DNA of 64,000 bases from Aurantimicrobium photophilum (GTDB lineage Bacteria > Actinomycetota > Actinomycetes > Actinomycetales > Microbacteriaceae). The position numbers and the translations under genes were made by a program. Below, one piece after another: positions 20,861-30,439 of this stretch (its first letter is position 1; each line of letters starts with the position of its first letter). Below the pieces are notes generated by a model. The model was not told where the DNA came from, made no database searches, and saw only the letters and a program-made list of their open reading frames with translations. The DNA lies in NCBI RefSeq assembly GCF_003194085.1, contig NZ_CP023994.1, positions 868,001 to 932,000 of the forward strand, given 5' to 3'.

Positions 20861-21885
20861 TTGGAGTTCTCCTTGGCGTTTTCCCGGCGGTGACGAGCAG
20901 CCAATGTCTTTTCGTCATATTCACTGTAGGCGTCAACAATGCGACCCACGAGGGAATGACGCACCACATCAGCACTTGTCAGCCTCGCAAAGTGAATGTC
21001 TTCGATGTCATCAAGAATGCCCGTGACGAGACGCAAACCACTTGCGGTGGAGGGCAAATCAACCTGAGTGATGTCACCAGTGATCACCATCTTGGAATCA
21101 AACCCGAGTCGAGTGAGGAACATCTTCATTTGTTCAGGTGTGGTGTTCTGAGCTTCATCCAGAATGATGAACGAGTTGTTCAGGGTTCGACCACGCATAT
21201 ATGCCAAAGGAGCAACCTCGATAGTGCCCACAGCCATCAATTTGGGAACTACTTCGGGGTCAAGCATTTCATTGAGCGCATCGAACAAGGGGCGAAGATA
21301 TGGATCAATCTTGTCCGTCAACGTTCCCGGTAGGAAGCCCAGGCGCTCTCCCGCTTCAACTGCGGGACGGGTCAAAATGATTCGCTCAACTTCTTTACGC
21401 TGCAGAGCTTGGACTGCTTTAGCCATTGCTAGATAGGTCTTACCTGTTCCAGCAGGACCAATACCGAAGGTAATGGTGTGGTCGTCGATGGCGCGAACAT
21501 ACTCCTGCTGCCCCACCGTCTTAGGCCGCAACGTTTTTCCACGAGTAGACAAAATATCTTCGCCCAGCACAGCAGAAGGTGAAGTGTGAGGGTGGGCGTC
21601 TTGAATGCGTTTTGATTCAGCCACATCGGTAGGAGCTAGGTCTTGACCATTGCGGACCATGGTCAGCAGTTCCGTCATGAGATCACGTGCACCCAAGACC
21701 TGTGCCTCAGCTTCTTCTCCCGCGGTTTTGGGGAGTAAACGAATTTCGTTCCCTCGAACGTGAACGTCGACTAACGGATATTGATGTTCAAGGTTGGTGA
21801 GGAGTCGATCTTGTGCACCAAGTAGGCGCACCATCTCGATGCCATCGATGGTGATGACGTCATTTTCTGCCGAGGAATTAGGCAA
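20857..21885 (-). CDS. phoH: PhoH family ATPase
   Basis: 342 residues from TTG 21885, chosen because AGGAG sits seven bases upstream; the frame runs open to 22059 but that would overlap the HIT gene for 180 bases. Walker A GPAGTGKTYLAMA and Walker B FIILDEAQNTT are typical, with an N-terminal region preceding the ATPase core (about residues 1-110). PhoH is a cytoplasmic ATPase associated with YbeY and RNA metabolism; its precise activity is debated. It overlaps the HIT gene by eight bases and ybeY by four. Confidence 0.93.
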   Translation of the reverse strand: MPNSSAENDVITIDGIEMVRLLGAQDRLLTNLEHQYPLVDVHVRGNEIRLLPKTAGEEAEAQVLGARDLMTELLTMVRNGQDLAPTDVAESKRIQDAHPHTSPSAVLGEDILSTRGKTLRPKTVGQQEYVRAIDDHTITFGIGPAGTGKTYLAMAKAVQALQRKEVERIILTRPAVEAGERLGFLPGTLTDKIDPYLRPLFDALNEMLDPEVVPKLMAVGTIEVAPLAYMRGRTLNNSFIILDEAQNTTPEQMKMFLTRLGFDSKMVITGDITQVDLPSTASGLRLVTGILDDIEDIHFARLTSADVVRHSLVGRIVDAYSEYDEKTLAARHRRENAKENSK

Positions 21886-22228
21886 GTGACTGCTCCTGGA
21901 GTCCACCGGAGAGGACGTGTGCATGAACGTGGAAAACCGTTTGCCCCACTGTTTCTCCGGAATTGAAGACGAGGCGGTATTCGCCATTGGCGTGAAGAGT
22001 TGCCAGATTGTGAGCCGTTGCAACAATCTCTGCAAGAAGTTCAGGATCCCCAGCGGCAAGTTCTGTCACGTTGGAATAGTGAGGAACCTTGGGCACTACC
22101 AATAAATGGACTGGAGCTTGTGGAGCGATGTCACGGATAGCAATCACGCGATCGTTTTCAAACAAGATCTCTGCAGGAATGTCCCGGTTGATGATCTTGG
22201 TGAAGATGGATTCAGCTGCGTCAGTCAT
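21878..22228 (-). CDS. HIT family protein (histidine triad nucleotide-binding)
   Basis: 116 residues. The triad is HVHAHV near the C-terminus, with N-terminal SIFTKIINRDIPAEILFE typical of HinT-like phosphoramidases/AMP hydrolases. The usual neighbour of phoH and rsmE in actinobacteria. It likely hydrolyses AMP-linked phosphoramidates. Overlaps phoH by eight bases; the next upstream gene, rsmE, ends nine bases away. Confidence 0.93.
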   Translation of the reverse strand: MTDAAESIFTKIINRDIPAEILFENDRVIAIRDIAPQAPVHLLVVPKVPHYSNVTELAAGDPELLAEIVATAHNLATLHANGEYRLVFNSGETVGQTVFHVHAHVLSGGLQEQSLA

Positions 22229-22237
22229 ATCTCTAGC

Positions 22238-22966
22238 TTAACAACGCCCCAGCTTGGCGTTAATGATGGCTAAGGCCGCAGGGCCTGCAGTTGACGTTCG
22301 AAGAATGTTGGAACCTAATGTCACTGTTGATGCCCCAGCTTCGCTGAAGCGAGCGAGCTCGGCCTCAGTAATACCGCCTTCAGGCCCCACAACTAAAGCA
22401 ATGTCTCTCTCATCGAGTTCAATCTGACTCAACGGAACAGTACCCGTGGGGTCCAGAACAATGATGTGAACTCCCTCAAGCTCAGAAATCAGTTGAGCTG
22501 TTTTGAGGTGGGGTCCAACACGAGGGAGAAAGGCTCTAATGGACTGCTTGGTGGCTTCTCGAACAATGGCTGACCAGCGAGAGCGACCTTTGTCAATCTT
22601 GGGGCCTTCCCACTTTGAAATACTTCGATCTGCCGCCCACGGTATGACAACATCGATTCCTAATTCTGTGGCAGCTTCAACAGCACGTTCATCGCGGTCG
22701 GTCTTTGCAAGAGCCTGGACCAAATAAATCTGAGGAGTTTCAGGCGTCATCTGTTCTACAGAATCGACACGAAGTTCGACGGAGTCCTTGGATGTGGAAA
22801 GCACTTCAGCTGCGACGACGAGGCCTCGACCATTACCGAGAGAAAAGGGTTCACCCACACGCACACGTGAAACAGTGGCCGCGTGTCTTCCTTCTGCACC
22901 CTCAAGAACAATCGTCGAACCCACAGTTGTGGATTCGAGAGTTTCCAGGAGGTAAAAGTGAGCCAT
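22238..22966 (-). CDS. rsmE: 16S rRNA (uracil(1498)-N(3))-methyltransferase
   Basis: 242 residues. An N-terminal PUA-like domain (HAATVSRVRVGEPFSLGNG) is followed by a SPOUT domain with knot motifs LVVGPEGGITEAELARF and LGSNILRTSTAGPAALAI. It methylates N3 of U1498 in 16S rRNA helix 44. Separated by two bases from the dnaJ stop, so it is in the same operon and likely under HrcA control as well. Confidence 0.95.
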   Translation of the reverse strand: MAHFYLLETLESTTVGSTIVLEGAEGRHAATVSRVRVGEPFSLGNGRGLVVAAEVLSTSKDSVELRVDSVEQMTPETPQIYLVQALAKTDRDERAVEAATELGIDVVIPWAADRSISKWEGPKIDKGRSRWSAIVREATKQSIRAFLPRVGPHLKTAQLISELEGVHIIVLDPTGTVPLSQIELDERDIALVVGPEGGITEAELARFSEAGASTVTLGSNILRTSTAGPAALAIINAKLGRC

Positions 22967-22968
22967 GT

Positions 22969-24069
22969 TTAGACGTTGAAGAATCGATCACGAAGCTTAG
23001 AGAACATTCCCTGTTGGAAATGAGCAAGTTGTGGAGCTGGTTGCTTACGCCCCTTGGCGAAGCTTTCAATCAAATCTTTCTCTTTGCCACTGAGCTTGGT
23101 GGGCGTGACGATATGTATACCTACCTTGAGGTCACCACGTCCATTTCCACGCAAACGCGTAATTCCGCGATCTTTCACAGTCACCACTTCAGAACCTTGA
23201 GTACCTGGCTTGATGTCGACGGTGACGTCACCATCGAGTGCGGGGACAGTTACTTTGGTGCCCAAAATGGCATCGGTCATTTGAATCTCGAGCGTGCACA
23301 ATAAATCATCGTTGTCACGGCTGAAGATCTCATCGTTTTTGACCTTGATCTCAAAGTACAGATCTCCATTGACTCCGCCTGCTTGACCTGCTTCACCGGC
23401 TTGGGTCATGTGGAGTCGAACTCCCGTGTCCACACCGGCAGGAATGTCGAGTGGAATCGAACGCGTGGCGCGAACTCGACCCTGTCCCTGACAAGAGCTA
23501 CAGGGTGCGGGAATGGTAGTTCCATAGCCACGGCAGCTTCCACAGGGGTTAGAGGTCATGACGTTGCCCAGAAGCGAACGAACAGCACGCTGAATGGTTC
23601 CGGAACCGCCACAAATGTCGCATGTTGCAAGCGATGTTCCAGGCTGGCAACACGAGCCTTCACAGGTTTCACACACAACTGCGGTGTCGATCTCGATATC
23701 TTTGTGAACTCCAAATATCACTTCTGCGAGTTCTACTTCTACGCGAAGAAGTGCGTCCTGACCGCGCTCCATGCGTGAACGAGGACCGCGTTGCTGTCCC
23801 CCGCCAAAGAAGGTGGAGAAGATGTCTCCAAAATCACTGAAGCCCCCTCCACCACCAAATCCTGCTTGAGGTCCAAGGTCATACTGTTGACGTTGAACAG
23901 GGTCACTCAGCACCTCATAGGCGTGAGTAACCAGCTTGAACTTCTCCTGTGAGGTCTCGTCAGGGTTTACATCTGGGTGCAGTTCACGCGCTAGACGTCG
24001 ATACGCCTTCTTAATATCTTCTGGGCTCGCGTCACGAGAGACACCGAGCACGTCGTAATGATCAGCCAC
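22969..24069 (-). CDS. dnaJ: chaperone protein DnaJ (type I)
   Basis: 366 residues. J-domain with HPD in LARELHPDVNP, Gly/Phe region GFGGGGGFSDFGDIF, four CxxCxGxG-type zinc repeats (CETCEGSC, CDICGGSG, CGSCRGYG, CSSCQGQG; the first has Cys in the last place), then the substrate-binding C-terminal domain. It delivers substrates to DnaK and stimulates its ATPase. It follows hrcA by 26 bp, and the pair lies behind CIRCE, as in the dnaJ2 loci of actinobacteria. dnaK and grpE are not in the window. Confidence 0.95.
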   Translation of the reverse strand: MADHYDVLGVSRDASPEDIKKAYRRLARELHPDVNPDETSQEKFKLVTHAYEVLSDPVQRQQYDLGPQAGFGGGGGFSDFGDIFSTFFGGGQQRGPRSRMERGQDALLRVEVELAEVIFGVHKDIEIDTAVVCETCEGSCCQPGTSLATCDICGGSGTIQRAVRSLLGNVMTSNPCGSCRGYGTTIPAPCSSCQGQGRVRATRSIPLDIPAGVDTGVRLHMTQAGEAGQAGGVNGDLYFEIKVKNDEIFSRDNDDLLCTLEIQMTDAILGTKVTVPALDGDVTVDIKPGTQGSEVVTVKDRGITRLRGNGRGDLKVGIHIVTPTKLSGKEKDLIESFAKGRKQPAPQLAHFQQGMFSKLRDRFFNV

Positions 24070-24095
24070 GAAGGCAATCTCCTTTGGTTTGAACG

Positions 24096-25115
24096 TTATT
24101 GAGCGTCAAGGACGCGTGTGAGGTATCGAGCAACTGCCCGAATTGAAGCGATGTTGTTGGAATAATCCATACGAGTAGGACCAAGCAGACCTAGAGTCGC
24201 TGACTCCCCAGCGGAGGTGTATCCCGTGGCGAGAAGACTTGTTTGCTCTAAACCAGAATTACTGTGTTCCCGACCAATGCTGACAGCCACCTCGTGAGCG
24301 TCAGCCTTCATCTCGGTCAGGAGCTTGAGAAGGATGACCTGCTCTTCAATTGCATCAAGCACAGGATAGATACTGCCGTGGAAATCTTCCTCAGTACGCA
24401 CCAAATTAGCCGTGCCTGCCATAACCAACTTCTGCTGTCGATTTGCTTGGATGCTGTCACTCAATGCAGACGCAATGTGGTTTGTTGCAGAAGACAGGTG
24501 CGGAGAAACCGATGTGGACAAAAGAACAACTGATTCAGCAAGTTCTGTGAGAAGCTTTCCTGCAACTTGGGCATTGATACTCGAGCGAAGTTCAGACAAA
24601 TCAGCTTCTGACACGTCAGTGTCGAGATCGAGCAATCTCTGTTCGACTCGGCCGTTATCGGTGATGACAATACAGAGTGCGCGTCGATTACCAAGAGAGA
24701 CGAGTTCGATATGACGAACACGAGTTGCTCCCAGAGTGGGGTATTGAACTATTGCAACCTGGTTTGTGAGCTGCGAAAGAAGACGAACGGTTCGCCCGAG
24801 GAGTTCATCAAAATCTACTGATTCATCGAGAAAGTGATCGATGGCCTGTTTCTGAGCAGTACTGATGTGCTTGACCTCAGCAAGATGGTCAACGAAGAGT
24901 CGATAGCCCTTATCAGTTGGAACTCGACCGCTCGAGGTGTGGGGAGCAACAATGAGCTCTTCTTCCTCCAGCAGGGCCATGTCGTTGCGAATGGTTGCTG
25001 CAGAAACACCAAATTGGTGACGATCCACAATTGCTTTGGAACCTACTGGTTCACGTGAAGAAACATAGTCCTGAACAATTGCTCGAAGGACTTCAAGACC
25101 GCGTTGAGAAACCAT
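24096..25115 (-). CDS. hrcA: heat-inducible transcription repressor HrcA
   Basis: 339 residues from ATG 25115, chosen for the strong AAGGAGG six bases upstream and because HrcA begins at MVSQRGLEVL. The N-terminal winged helix contains VGSKAI and SAATIRNDMALLEEEELI, and the GAF-like dimer domain follows. HrcA represses chaperone genes by binding CIRCE and is kept active by GroEL. A CIRCE copy lies directly upstream, so it autoregulates together with dnaJ-rsmE. Confidence 0.96.
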   Translation of the reverse strand: MVSQRGLEVLRAIVQDYVSSREPVGSKAIVDRHQFGVSAATIRNDMALLEEEELIVAPHTSSGRVPTDKGYRLFVDHLAEVKHISTAQKQAIDHFLDESVDFDELLGRTVRLLSQLTNQVAIVQYPTLGATRVRHIELVSLGNRRALCIVITDNGRVEQRLLDLDTDVSEADLSELRSSINAQVAGKLLTELAESVVLLSTSVSPHLSSATNHIASALSDSIQANRQQKLVMAGTANLVRTEEDFHGSIYPVLDAIEEQVILLKLLTEMKADAHEVAVSIGREHSNSGLEQTSLLATGYTSAGESATLGLLGPTRMDYSNNIASIRAVARYLTRVLDAQ

Positions 25116-25137
25116 GCAATCCTCCTTCAATTCATCG

Positions 25138-25164
25138 CTGGCACTCGACCATTCTGAGTGCTAA
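25138..25164 (-). promoter_or_regulatory. CIRCE operator (HrcA box)
   Basis: Right arm GAGTGCTAA is the exact consensus; left arm CTGGCACTC matches TTAGCACTC at seven of nine bases; the spacer is nine bases, as required. Next to it on the minus strand is TAGTAT (25169-25164), a likely -10. Confidence 0.92.
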
Positions 25165-25194
25165 TACTACCCCGAGTTAGCCCTGTCTGCTGAG

Positions 25195-26412
25195 TTAGGA
25201 GAAGGTAAGCCTGCGCACAACCTCATCTGCGCGAAGACGTCCTGCAACAGTAAGCACGAGGTTGTGTTTGAGCGCGAAATGACCGTCAATAAGTCCATCA
25301 GCGATGAGTCCAGCAACTATGTTCGGTTCGAATTCGAGGGTGGAAATCCCCTCACGAATTCGACTACCTAGAAGAACACGTTCAAGTGCAACCGCTTCCT
25401 CATGGGGCTGTTCCCACCCAGCAGCAGGTGATTGGCCCAGAGAAAGACGTTGAGCATAAGCAGCTGGGTGCTTCACATTCCAAAACCTGGTTCCACCGAT
25501 ATGTGAATGAGCTCCAGGCCCGTAACCCCACCAGTCGTTTCCTTGCCAGTAAGTGAGGTTGTGTACTGAGCGTTGCTCTAAAGACTTAGACCAGTTACTG
25601 ACTTCATACCATTGAAAACCAGCAGCTGTAAGAAGTTCATCAGCCAATTCATACATATCGGCTTCGAGATCGTCATCCGGTACTGGCAATTCACCACGAC
25701 GTATCCGTCGCTCGAGTGCTGTGCCGTCTTCGACAATGAGCGCGTAGGCAGAAATATGCCCAGTATTCAGTGAGATTGCTGCTTCCAGAGATTGGCGCCA
25801 TTGATCAAGCGTCTCCCCTGGCGTTCCATAAATGAGGTCAATACTGACTTCTAAGCTAACCTCATGTGCTGCCTGGACTGCGGCGGAAACAGAAGCTGGG
25901 TTGTGCGTTCTGTCGAGAGTTGCCAATACAGAGGGAATAGCTGACTGCATTCCCAGACTGAGGCGAGTAAATCCAGCCTGCGCAAGGGTCTGCACATATT
26001 CAGGAGTAATCGTGTCAGGGTTTGCTTCGGTTGTGATTTCAGCATGTGAATCAAGTCCATGTTCGTCGCGCACCAGCTCGAGAGCACGCACAAGATCCCT
26101 GGCTGGGAGGAGGGTTGGTGTTCCTCCCCCAAAAAACACTGATGTGAGCGGTCTCTTTGGCACACCTGCACGAGTCAACACTGACCCAGAGAGTTCAATC
26201 TCACGAGAAAGCTCATCGATATATGTCGATTGTGAGGTTCCTCGAAGTTCAGTAGCTGTGTAGGTATTGAAATCGCAGTATCCGCAACGCACACGACAAA
26301 ACGGAACGTGAATATATGCACTCATGGTCCGACTGTCGGCACCGACATTGACTCCATTTGGCAATGAACCATCAGCTGGCATGTCATTGCCTTCAGGCAG
26401 CGGCCCAGCCAT
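25195..26412 (-). CDS. hemW: radical SAM heme chaperone HemW (HemN-like)
   Basis: 405 residues. The radical-SAM cluster motif is CRVRCGYC (C-x3-C-x2-C), with the flanking FNTYT, FGGGTPTLL and EANPD motifs typical of HemW. HemW hands haem to membrane respiratory proteins; the older label, oxygen-independent coproporphyrinogen oxidase, is not supported by biochemistry for this family. It lies just upstream of hrcA and overlaps nothing; the DUF1990 gene precedes it with three bases between. Confidence 0.92.
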   Translation of the reverse strand: MAGPLPEGNDMPADGSLPNGVNVGADSRTMSAYIHVPFCRVRCGYCDFNTYTATELRGTSQSTYIDELSREIELSGSVLTRAGVPKRPLTSVFFGGGTPTLLPARDLVRALELVRDEHGLDSHAEITTEANPDTITPEYVQTLAQAGFTRLSLGMQSAIPSVLATLDRTHNPASVSAAVQAAHEVSLEVSIDLIYGTPGETLDQWRQSLEAAISLNTGHISAYALIVEDGTALERRIRRGELPVPDDDLEADMYELADELLTAAGFQWYEVSNWSKSLEQRSVHNLTYWQGNDWWGYGPGAHSHIGGTRFWNVKHPAAYAQRLSLGQSPAAGWEQPHEEAVALERVLLGSRIREGISTLEFEPNIVAGLIADGLIDGHFALKHNLVLTVAGRLRADEVVRRLTFS

Positions 26413-26415
26413 CAG

Positions 26416-27078
26416 TTATGCGGTACGAGCAGGAAGTAAAGAACGAACGTATTGACGACGCTGGAGCCACTGACGCAAACGAATCAAAGGTGTGAGGTAG
26501 AAATACTTCCTACCCTCTGCAATTGCCGTCACAGACCGAACGACAGACCACACAGAATCGTCGTCACGCCATTCAACGCTAAAGAATTCTTCACCGATGA
26601 CGGGTTCGTAGTCCAAAGTGCCGAGGGCATAACCCATGCGTCGTTCTTCACGAACAACATAGATGACACGGTAACTTGATGTGAGCTCAGAGGGACTCCA
26701 CAACTTGGCAAGTTCGACTGTCGTACCAGCGGATAAATATGGGGTTCCATCAGGAGCAAATAATTGATCCAACGCATCTGCAGTTGGAGGTACGGGGGCA
26801 CCAAACTCGTTGAAGAGCAATCCGTTATACCCCTCGGAGTGTGCTTCATTGACTGAGACGACCTCGAGATGTGAGCCCTTGGGAACTCCCCAGGTCATCA
26901 AAGCAGCAGTTGCCGTGTCAAAACGTTCTTGACCGCTTCCGAGGCGAAATTCAGACTGTGCTGAACGAAAACCAGCTGGTGGGAAGACCAGAACATCTGC
27001 TGCCTGAGTCGCGCCGACAGAGCCATAGCTCACGGCGCGATCCCCACTGAAATTGGATCGGCGTTGTGTTTCAGACAT
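26416..27078 (-). CDS. DUF1990 domain protein
   Basis: 220 residues. NFSGDRAVSYGSVGATQAADVLVFPPAGFRSAQS and the C-terminal YALGTLDYEPVIGEEFFSVEWRDDDSVW match the DUF1990 family, a beta-rich fold found next to hemW and in plant stress proteins. Function unknown, no membrane segment. Starts one base inside the lepA stop and abuts hemW, so it is part of the lepA-hemW transcript. Confidence 0.82.
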   Translation of the reverse strand: MSETQRRSNFSGDRAVSYGSVGATQAADVLVFPPAGFRSAQSEFRLGSGQERFDTATAALMTWGVPKGSHLEVVSVNEAHSEGYNGLLFNEFGAPVPPTADALDQLFAPDGTPYLSAGTTVELAKLWSPSELTSSYRVIYVVREERRMGYALGTLDYEPVIGEEFFSVEWRDDDSVWSVVRSVTAIAEGRKYFYLTPLIRLRQWLQRRQYVRSLLPARTA

Positions 27079-28925
27079 TATTTCTTTTTCACTTCTTCAT
27101 CGCCTTGAAGCGCAGCAATGAAGGCTTCCTGTGGAACCTCAACGCGACCGACCATCTTCATGCGCTTCTTACCTTCCTTCTGTTTTTCCAGAAGTTTGCG
27201 CTTACGGGTGATGTCACCGCCGTAGCACTTAGCAAGAACGTCTTTACGAATAGCAGAAATGGTTTCGCGGGCAATGATTCGCGCACCAATAGCTGCCTGA
27301 ATAGGGACTTCAAACTGTTGACGAGGAATGAGCTTCTTCAGTCGCTCCGTCATCATGAGGCCATAGGCATACGCCTTGTCCTTGTGAACAATCGCACTAA
27401 ATGCGTCTACTTGTTCACCCTGGAGAAGAATGTCTACCTTGACGAGGTCAGAGTCCTGTTCACCAGCTTCTTCATAGTCCAGGGAGGCATACCCTTGGGT
27501 TCGACTCTTGAGGTGGTCGAAGAAGTCAAACACGATCTCTCCCAGAGGAATCTCGTATTTCATCTCAACACGGTCTTCTCCGAAGTACTCCATGCCCAGC
27601 AGGTTTCCGCGGCGACTCTGGCACAGCTCCATGATGGTGCCAACGTAATCCTTAGGTGTCAAAATACCTGCGCGCACTAAGGGCTCAGAAACTCGAGTGA
27701 TCTTTCCGGAAGGGTACTCACTCGGATTAGTGACGGTGACGGTCTTCTTGTCTTCGGTTGTGACTTCATAGGGCACAGACGGTGCTGTTGCAATGAGGTC
27801 AAGGCCAAACTCTCGTTCGAGGCGCTCAGTAATGATCTCAAGGTGAAGAAGCCCGAGGAATCCGCAGCGGAAACCGAAACCGAGAGCTACCGAAGTCTCT
27901 GGTTCATAGTTCAGCGAAGCGTCAGAGAGCTTGAGCTTGTCTAGGGCTTCACGCAAAACGGGGTAATCGGAACCGTCAATGGGATAGAGACCTGAGAAGA
28001 CCATCGCCTTTGGGTCGGTGTAACCCGGAAGTGCTTCGGTTGCTGGCTTAGTGAAGTCTGTAACAGTGTCACCGACCTTGGACTGACGAACATCTTTAAC
28101 GCCGGTGATGAGATAACCCACTTCACCCACGCCTAGGCCCTGGGAAGGGATGGGTTCGGGTGAGCTCACTCCGATTTCGATGAGTTCGTGAGATGCCTTG
28201 GTGCTCATCATCTGAATACGTTGTCGGGGCTTGAGCGCTCCATCAATGACGCGTACGTAGGTAATAACACCACGGTAAGCGTCATAGACGGAGTCAAAAA
28301 TCATGGCGCGTGCAGGAGCATCTGCGTTGCCCACAGGTGCTGGGATCTTCTCCACTACGAGGTCCAGCAATTCCGCAACACCCATGCCTGTCTTACCTGA
28401 GACACGCAGGACGTCTTCTGGCTTGCCACCAATGAGATCTGCCAGTTCTTTGGCATATTTCTCTGGGTCAGCAGCAGGAAGATCAATCTTGTTGAGCACT
28501 GGAATGATGGTGAGGTCATTCTCCATCGCCAGATACAAGTTTGCGAGAGTCTGCGCTTCAATTCCCTGTGCTGCGTCAACAAGAAGAATTGCACCTTCAC
28601 ACGCAGCCAATGAACGGCTCACTTCATACGTGAAGTCAACGTGACCAGGTGTATCAATCATGTTGAGGGCAAAGGTCTCACCATTGAGTTCCCAGGGCAT
28701 ACGAACTGCCTGGCTCTTGATGGTGATGCCACGTTCACGTTCGATATCCATGCGGTCTAGATACTGTGCACGCATGGAACGGTCATCCACGATGCCGGTG
28801 ATCTGAAGCATGCGGTCGGCAAGGGTCGACTTGCCGTGGTCAATGTGAGCGATGATGCAGAAGTTGCGAATCTTCGCTGGGTCTGTTGACGCAGGTTGCA
28901 GTGGTTTCGTAGCACGTGGAGACAT
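27078..28925 (-). CDS. lepA: elongation factor 4 (LepA)
   Basis: 615 residues from ATG 28925, with AGAGG seven bases upstream; the longer frame to 28976 lacks a ribosome-binding site. G1 [15 protein letters not shown]3 DTPGHVDF, G4 NKID are intact, and the C-terminal domain with [19 protein letters not shown] is specific for LepA. EF4 back-translocates or remodels stalled ribosomes. It is divergent from rpsT across 175 bp, the standard actinobacterial arrangement. Confidence 0.97.
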   Translation of the reverse strand: MSPRATKPLQPASTDPAKIRNFCIIAHIDHGKSTLADRMLQITGIVDDRSMRAQYLDRMDIERERGITIKSQAVRMPWELNGETFALNMIDTPGHVDFTYEVSRSLAACEGAILLVDAAQGIEAQTLANLYLAMENDLTIIPVLNKIDLPAADPEKYAKELADLIGGKPEDVLRVSGKTGMGVAELLDLVVEKIPAPVGNADAPARAMIFDSVYDAYRGVITYVRVIDGALKPRQRIQMMSTKASHELIEIGVSSPEPIPSQGLGVGEVGYLITGVKDVRQSKVGDTVTDFTKPATEALPGYTDPKAMVFSGLYPIDGSDYPVLREALDKLKLSDASLNYEPETSVALGFGFRCGFLGLLHLEIITERLEREFGLDLIATAPSVPYEVTTEDKKTVTVTNPSEYPSGKITRVSEPLVRAGILTPKDYVGTIMELCQSRRGNLLGMEYFGEDRVEMKYEIPLGEIVFDFFDHLKSRTQGYASLDYEEAGEQDSDLVKVDILLQGEQVDAFSAIVHKDKAYAYGLMMTERLKKLIPRQQFEVPIQAAIGARIIARETISAIRKDVLAKCYGGDITRKRKLLEKQKEGKKRMKMVGRVEVPQEAFIAALQGDEEVKKK

Positions 28926-29003
28926 AGAACCTCTAGTCTCCCACGAACTGCGACACAGTTTTAGCAACTGCCACACTTACTGGTAGTGTTGGTTCTTGGC
29001 TTA

Positions 29004-29023
29004 CGTGTAGTCCCACCTACACG
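29004..29023 (+). other. hairpin in the lepA-rpsT divergent region
   Basis: CGTGTAG-TCCCAC-CTACACG, perfect 7-bp arms. It lies 78 bp before the rpsT start and could belong to an S20 leader RNA or to a DNA operator. Confidence 0.4.
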
Positions 29024-29100
29024 ATTCGTCGCGAAGAGCCCTCTACCTCTGGTGCGACACAATCCAAACGTACAAACATCGAGTGAAAGACACGGTTAAC

Positions 29101-29361
29101 GTGGCAAACATTAAGTCGCAGATCAAGCGAATTGGCACCAACGCAAAGGCAACTGAGCGCAACAAGGCTGTGAAGTCAGAGGTTAAGACCGCTGTCCGTG
29201 CAGCTCGCACCGCAGTTGCAACCGGAGACAAGGCAGCTGCTGAAGCAGCCCTGAAGACCGCAGGCAAGAAGCTTGACAAGGCAGTAAGCAAGGGTGTTCT
29301 TCACAAGAACAACGCCGCTAACCGCAAGTCAGCTATTGCTAAGAAGGTTGCTGCTCTCTAA
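29101..29361 (+). CDS. rpsT: 30S ribosomal protein S20
   Basis: 86 residues from GTG 29101 giving the family-typical start (M)ANIKSQIKR; an upstream GTG at 29083 adds six residues. Lys/Ala-rich helical protein that binds 16S rRNA, with [14 protein letters not shown] and [14 protein letters not shown] signatures. TACAAA precedes the 29083 GTG by six bases, so the longer leaderless form cannot be excluded. Followed by a strong terminator. Confidence 0.94.
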   Translation: MANIKSQIKRIGTNAKATERNKAVKSEVKTAVRAARTAVATGDKAAAEAALKTAGKKLDKAVSKGVLHKNNAANRKSAIAKKVAAL

Positions 29362-29373
29362 GCACACTTTATG

Positions 29374-29410
29374 AATATGGCCTCCACGATTGTGGGGGCC
29401 ATATTTGTTT
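29374..29410. terminator. rpsT terminator
   Basis: AATATGGCC-TCCAC-GATT-GTGGG-GGCCATATT stem (14 bp with one G-T) then TTTGTTT. It faces the convergent holA gene and may serve both. Confidence 0.85.
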
Positions 29411-29422
29411 AAGCGCTCCGGC

Positions 29423-30427
29423 TTAGCGTCTGCCATAACTGGCAACGACATTGACCATACGTTCCAAGGCATAAATGGGGTCCCGAGAAGCACCTTTAAC
29501 GTTGGCATCTGTTTGAGCTATCACTTCAATGGCATTACCCAGGCCCGTTTCACTCCAGCCCGATAGATCTTTCCGGGCACGATCTATTTGCCAGGGAGCA
29601 GCGCCTAATGCTCCTGCAAGTTCACCAGAACCTCGACGTTCGCCATAGAGCTTGGCCATCAGTCTCAACTTGGAAGCAAAGGTGGCCACAATTGGCACGG
29701 GGTCTGCACCTGACTGTAAGGCGTGACGCAACGTAACTAAGGCGTCACCTAGGCGTCCTGCTACTGCAGAATCGACCACCTTGAACGCAGTAGCTTCGAT
29801 ACGACCACCGTAGTAATCCTCAACAGTCCTGTCGGAAATGTCGCCATCTGCATCAGCGATGAGTTGCTGACAAGCATTGGCGAGTTCTGAACCTGACCCA
29901 GAAAACGCTTGAACCAGTGAACGAAGTGCACTTGGTGCAATTTTGCGTCCGGCAATTCGGAATTCATTACCGGCAAAATCAAACTTGTCGTTATCGCTCT
30001 TGAGCTCTGCGCACACAATTTCGACAGCACCGCCCGTGCCTGCACGCAGGGTATCTAGCAGTTTCTTACCGCGCACTCCCCCACCGTGCCGCAACACAAC
30101 GGTGGTGTCAGTGTCGGGAGACTCTGCATAATCCAGCATTTCTAGAAGAAATTCGTCATTACATTTTTCAACGTCACTGACTCGTATCAAACGAGGTTCG
30201 CCGAACAATGACGGACTGGCCAACGTCAATAATTCACCAGGAGCATAGCTGCTGGCATCCAAATCACTGACTTCTAAGGACGCATCTGCATCTCGAAGAA
30301 TTTCACGGATTCGCTGTGTAGCTCGGTCAGCTAAAAATCCTTCTGCACCGCTGACAAGCACGATGGGAGCAGGTTTAGCGTTGTTCCATGAGAGTTGCTC
30401 AATCGCAATCTTTGCCTTACCTGCCAT
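29423..30427 (-). CDS. holA: DNA polymerase III subunit delta
   Basis: 334 residues. PIVLVSGAEGFLADRATQRI, VSDVEKCNDEFLLEML and the C-terminal LRLMAKLYGERRGSGELAGALGAAPWQIDRARKDL are HolA signatures. Delta opens the beta sliding clamp within the clamp loader. TAGGCT stands six bases before the ATG with no Shine-Dalgarno, overlapping the comEC stop codon, so holA may have its own leaderless promoter besides read-through from comEA-comEC, its usual neighbours. Confidence 0.93.
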   Translation of the reverse strand: MAGKAKIAIEQLSWNNAKPAPIVLVSGAEGFLADRATQRIREILRDADASLEVSDLDASSYAPGELLTLASPSLFGEPRLIRVSDVEKCNDEFLLEMLDYAESPDTDTTVVLRHGGGVRGKKLLDTLRAGTGGAVEIVCAELKSDNDKFDFAGNEFRIAGRKIAPSALRSLVQAFSGSGSELANACQQLIADADGDISDRTVEDYYGGRIEATAFKVVDSAVAGRLGDALVTLRHALQSGADPVPIVATFASKLRLMAKLYGERRGSGELAGALGAAPWQIDRARKDLSGWSETGLGNAIEVIAQTDANVKGASRDPIYALERMVNVVASYGRR

Positions 30428-30433
30428 GGTTTT

Positions 30434-30439
30434 AGCCTA
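30434..30439 (-). promoter_or_regulatory. predicted -10 box of holA
   Basis: TAGGCT followed by AAAACC and the ATG at 30427. No Shine-Dalgarno. Confidence 0.45.

Noticed and set aside
21886-22059. Long N-terminus of PhoH
   Set aside because: Overlaps the HIT gene on the same strand in another frame; TTG 21885 with AGGAG fits better.
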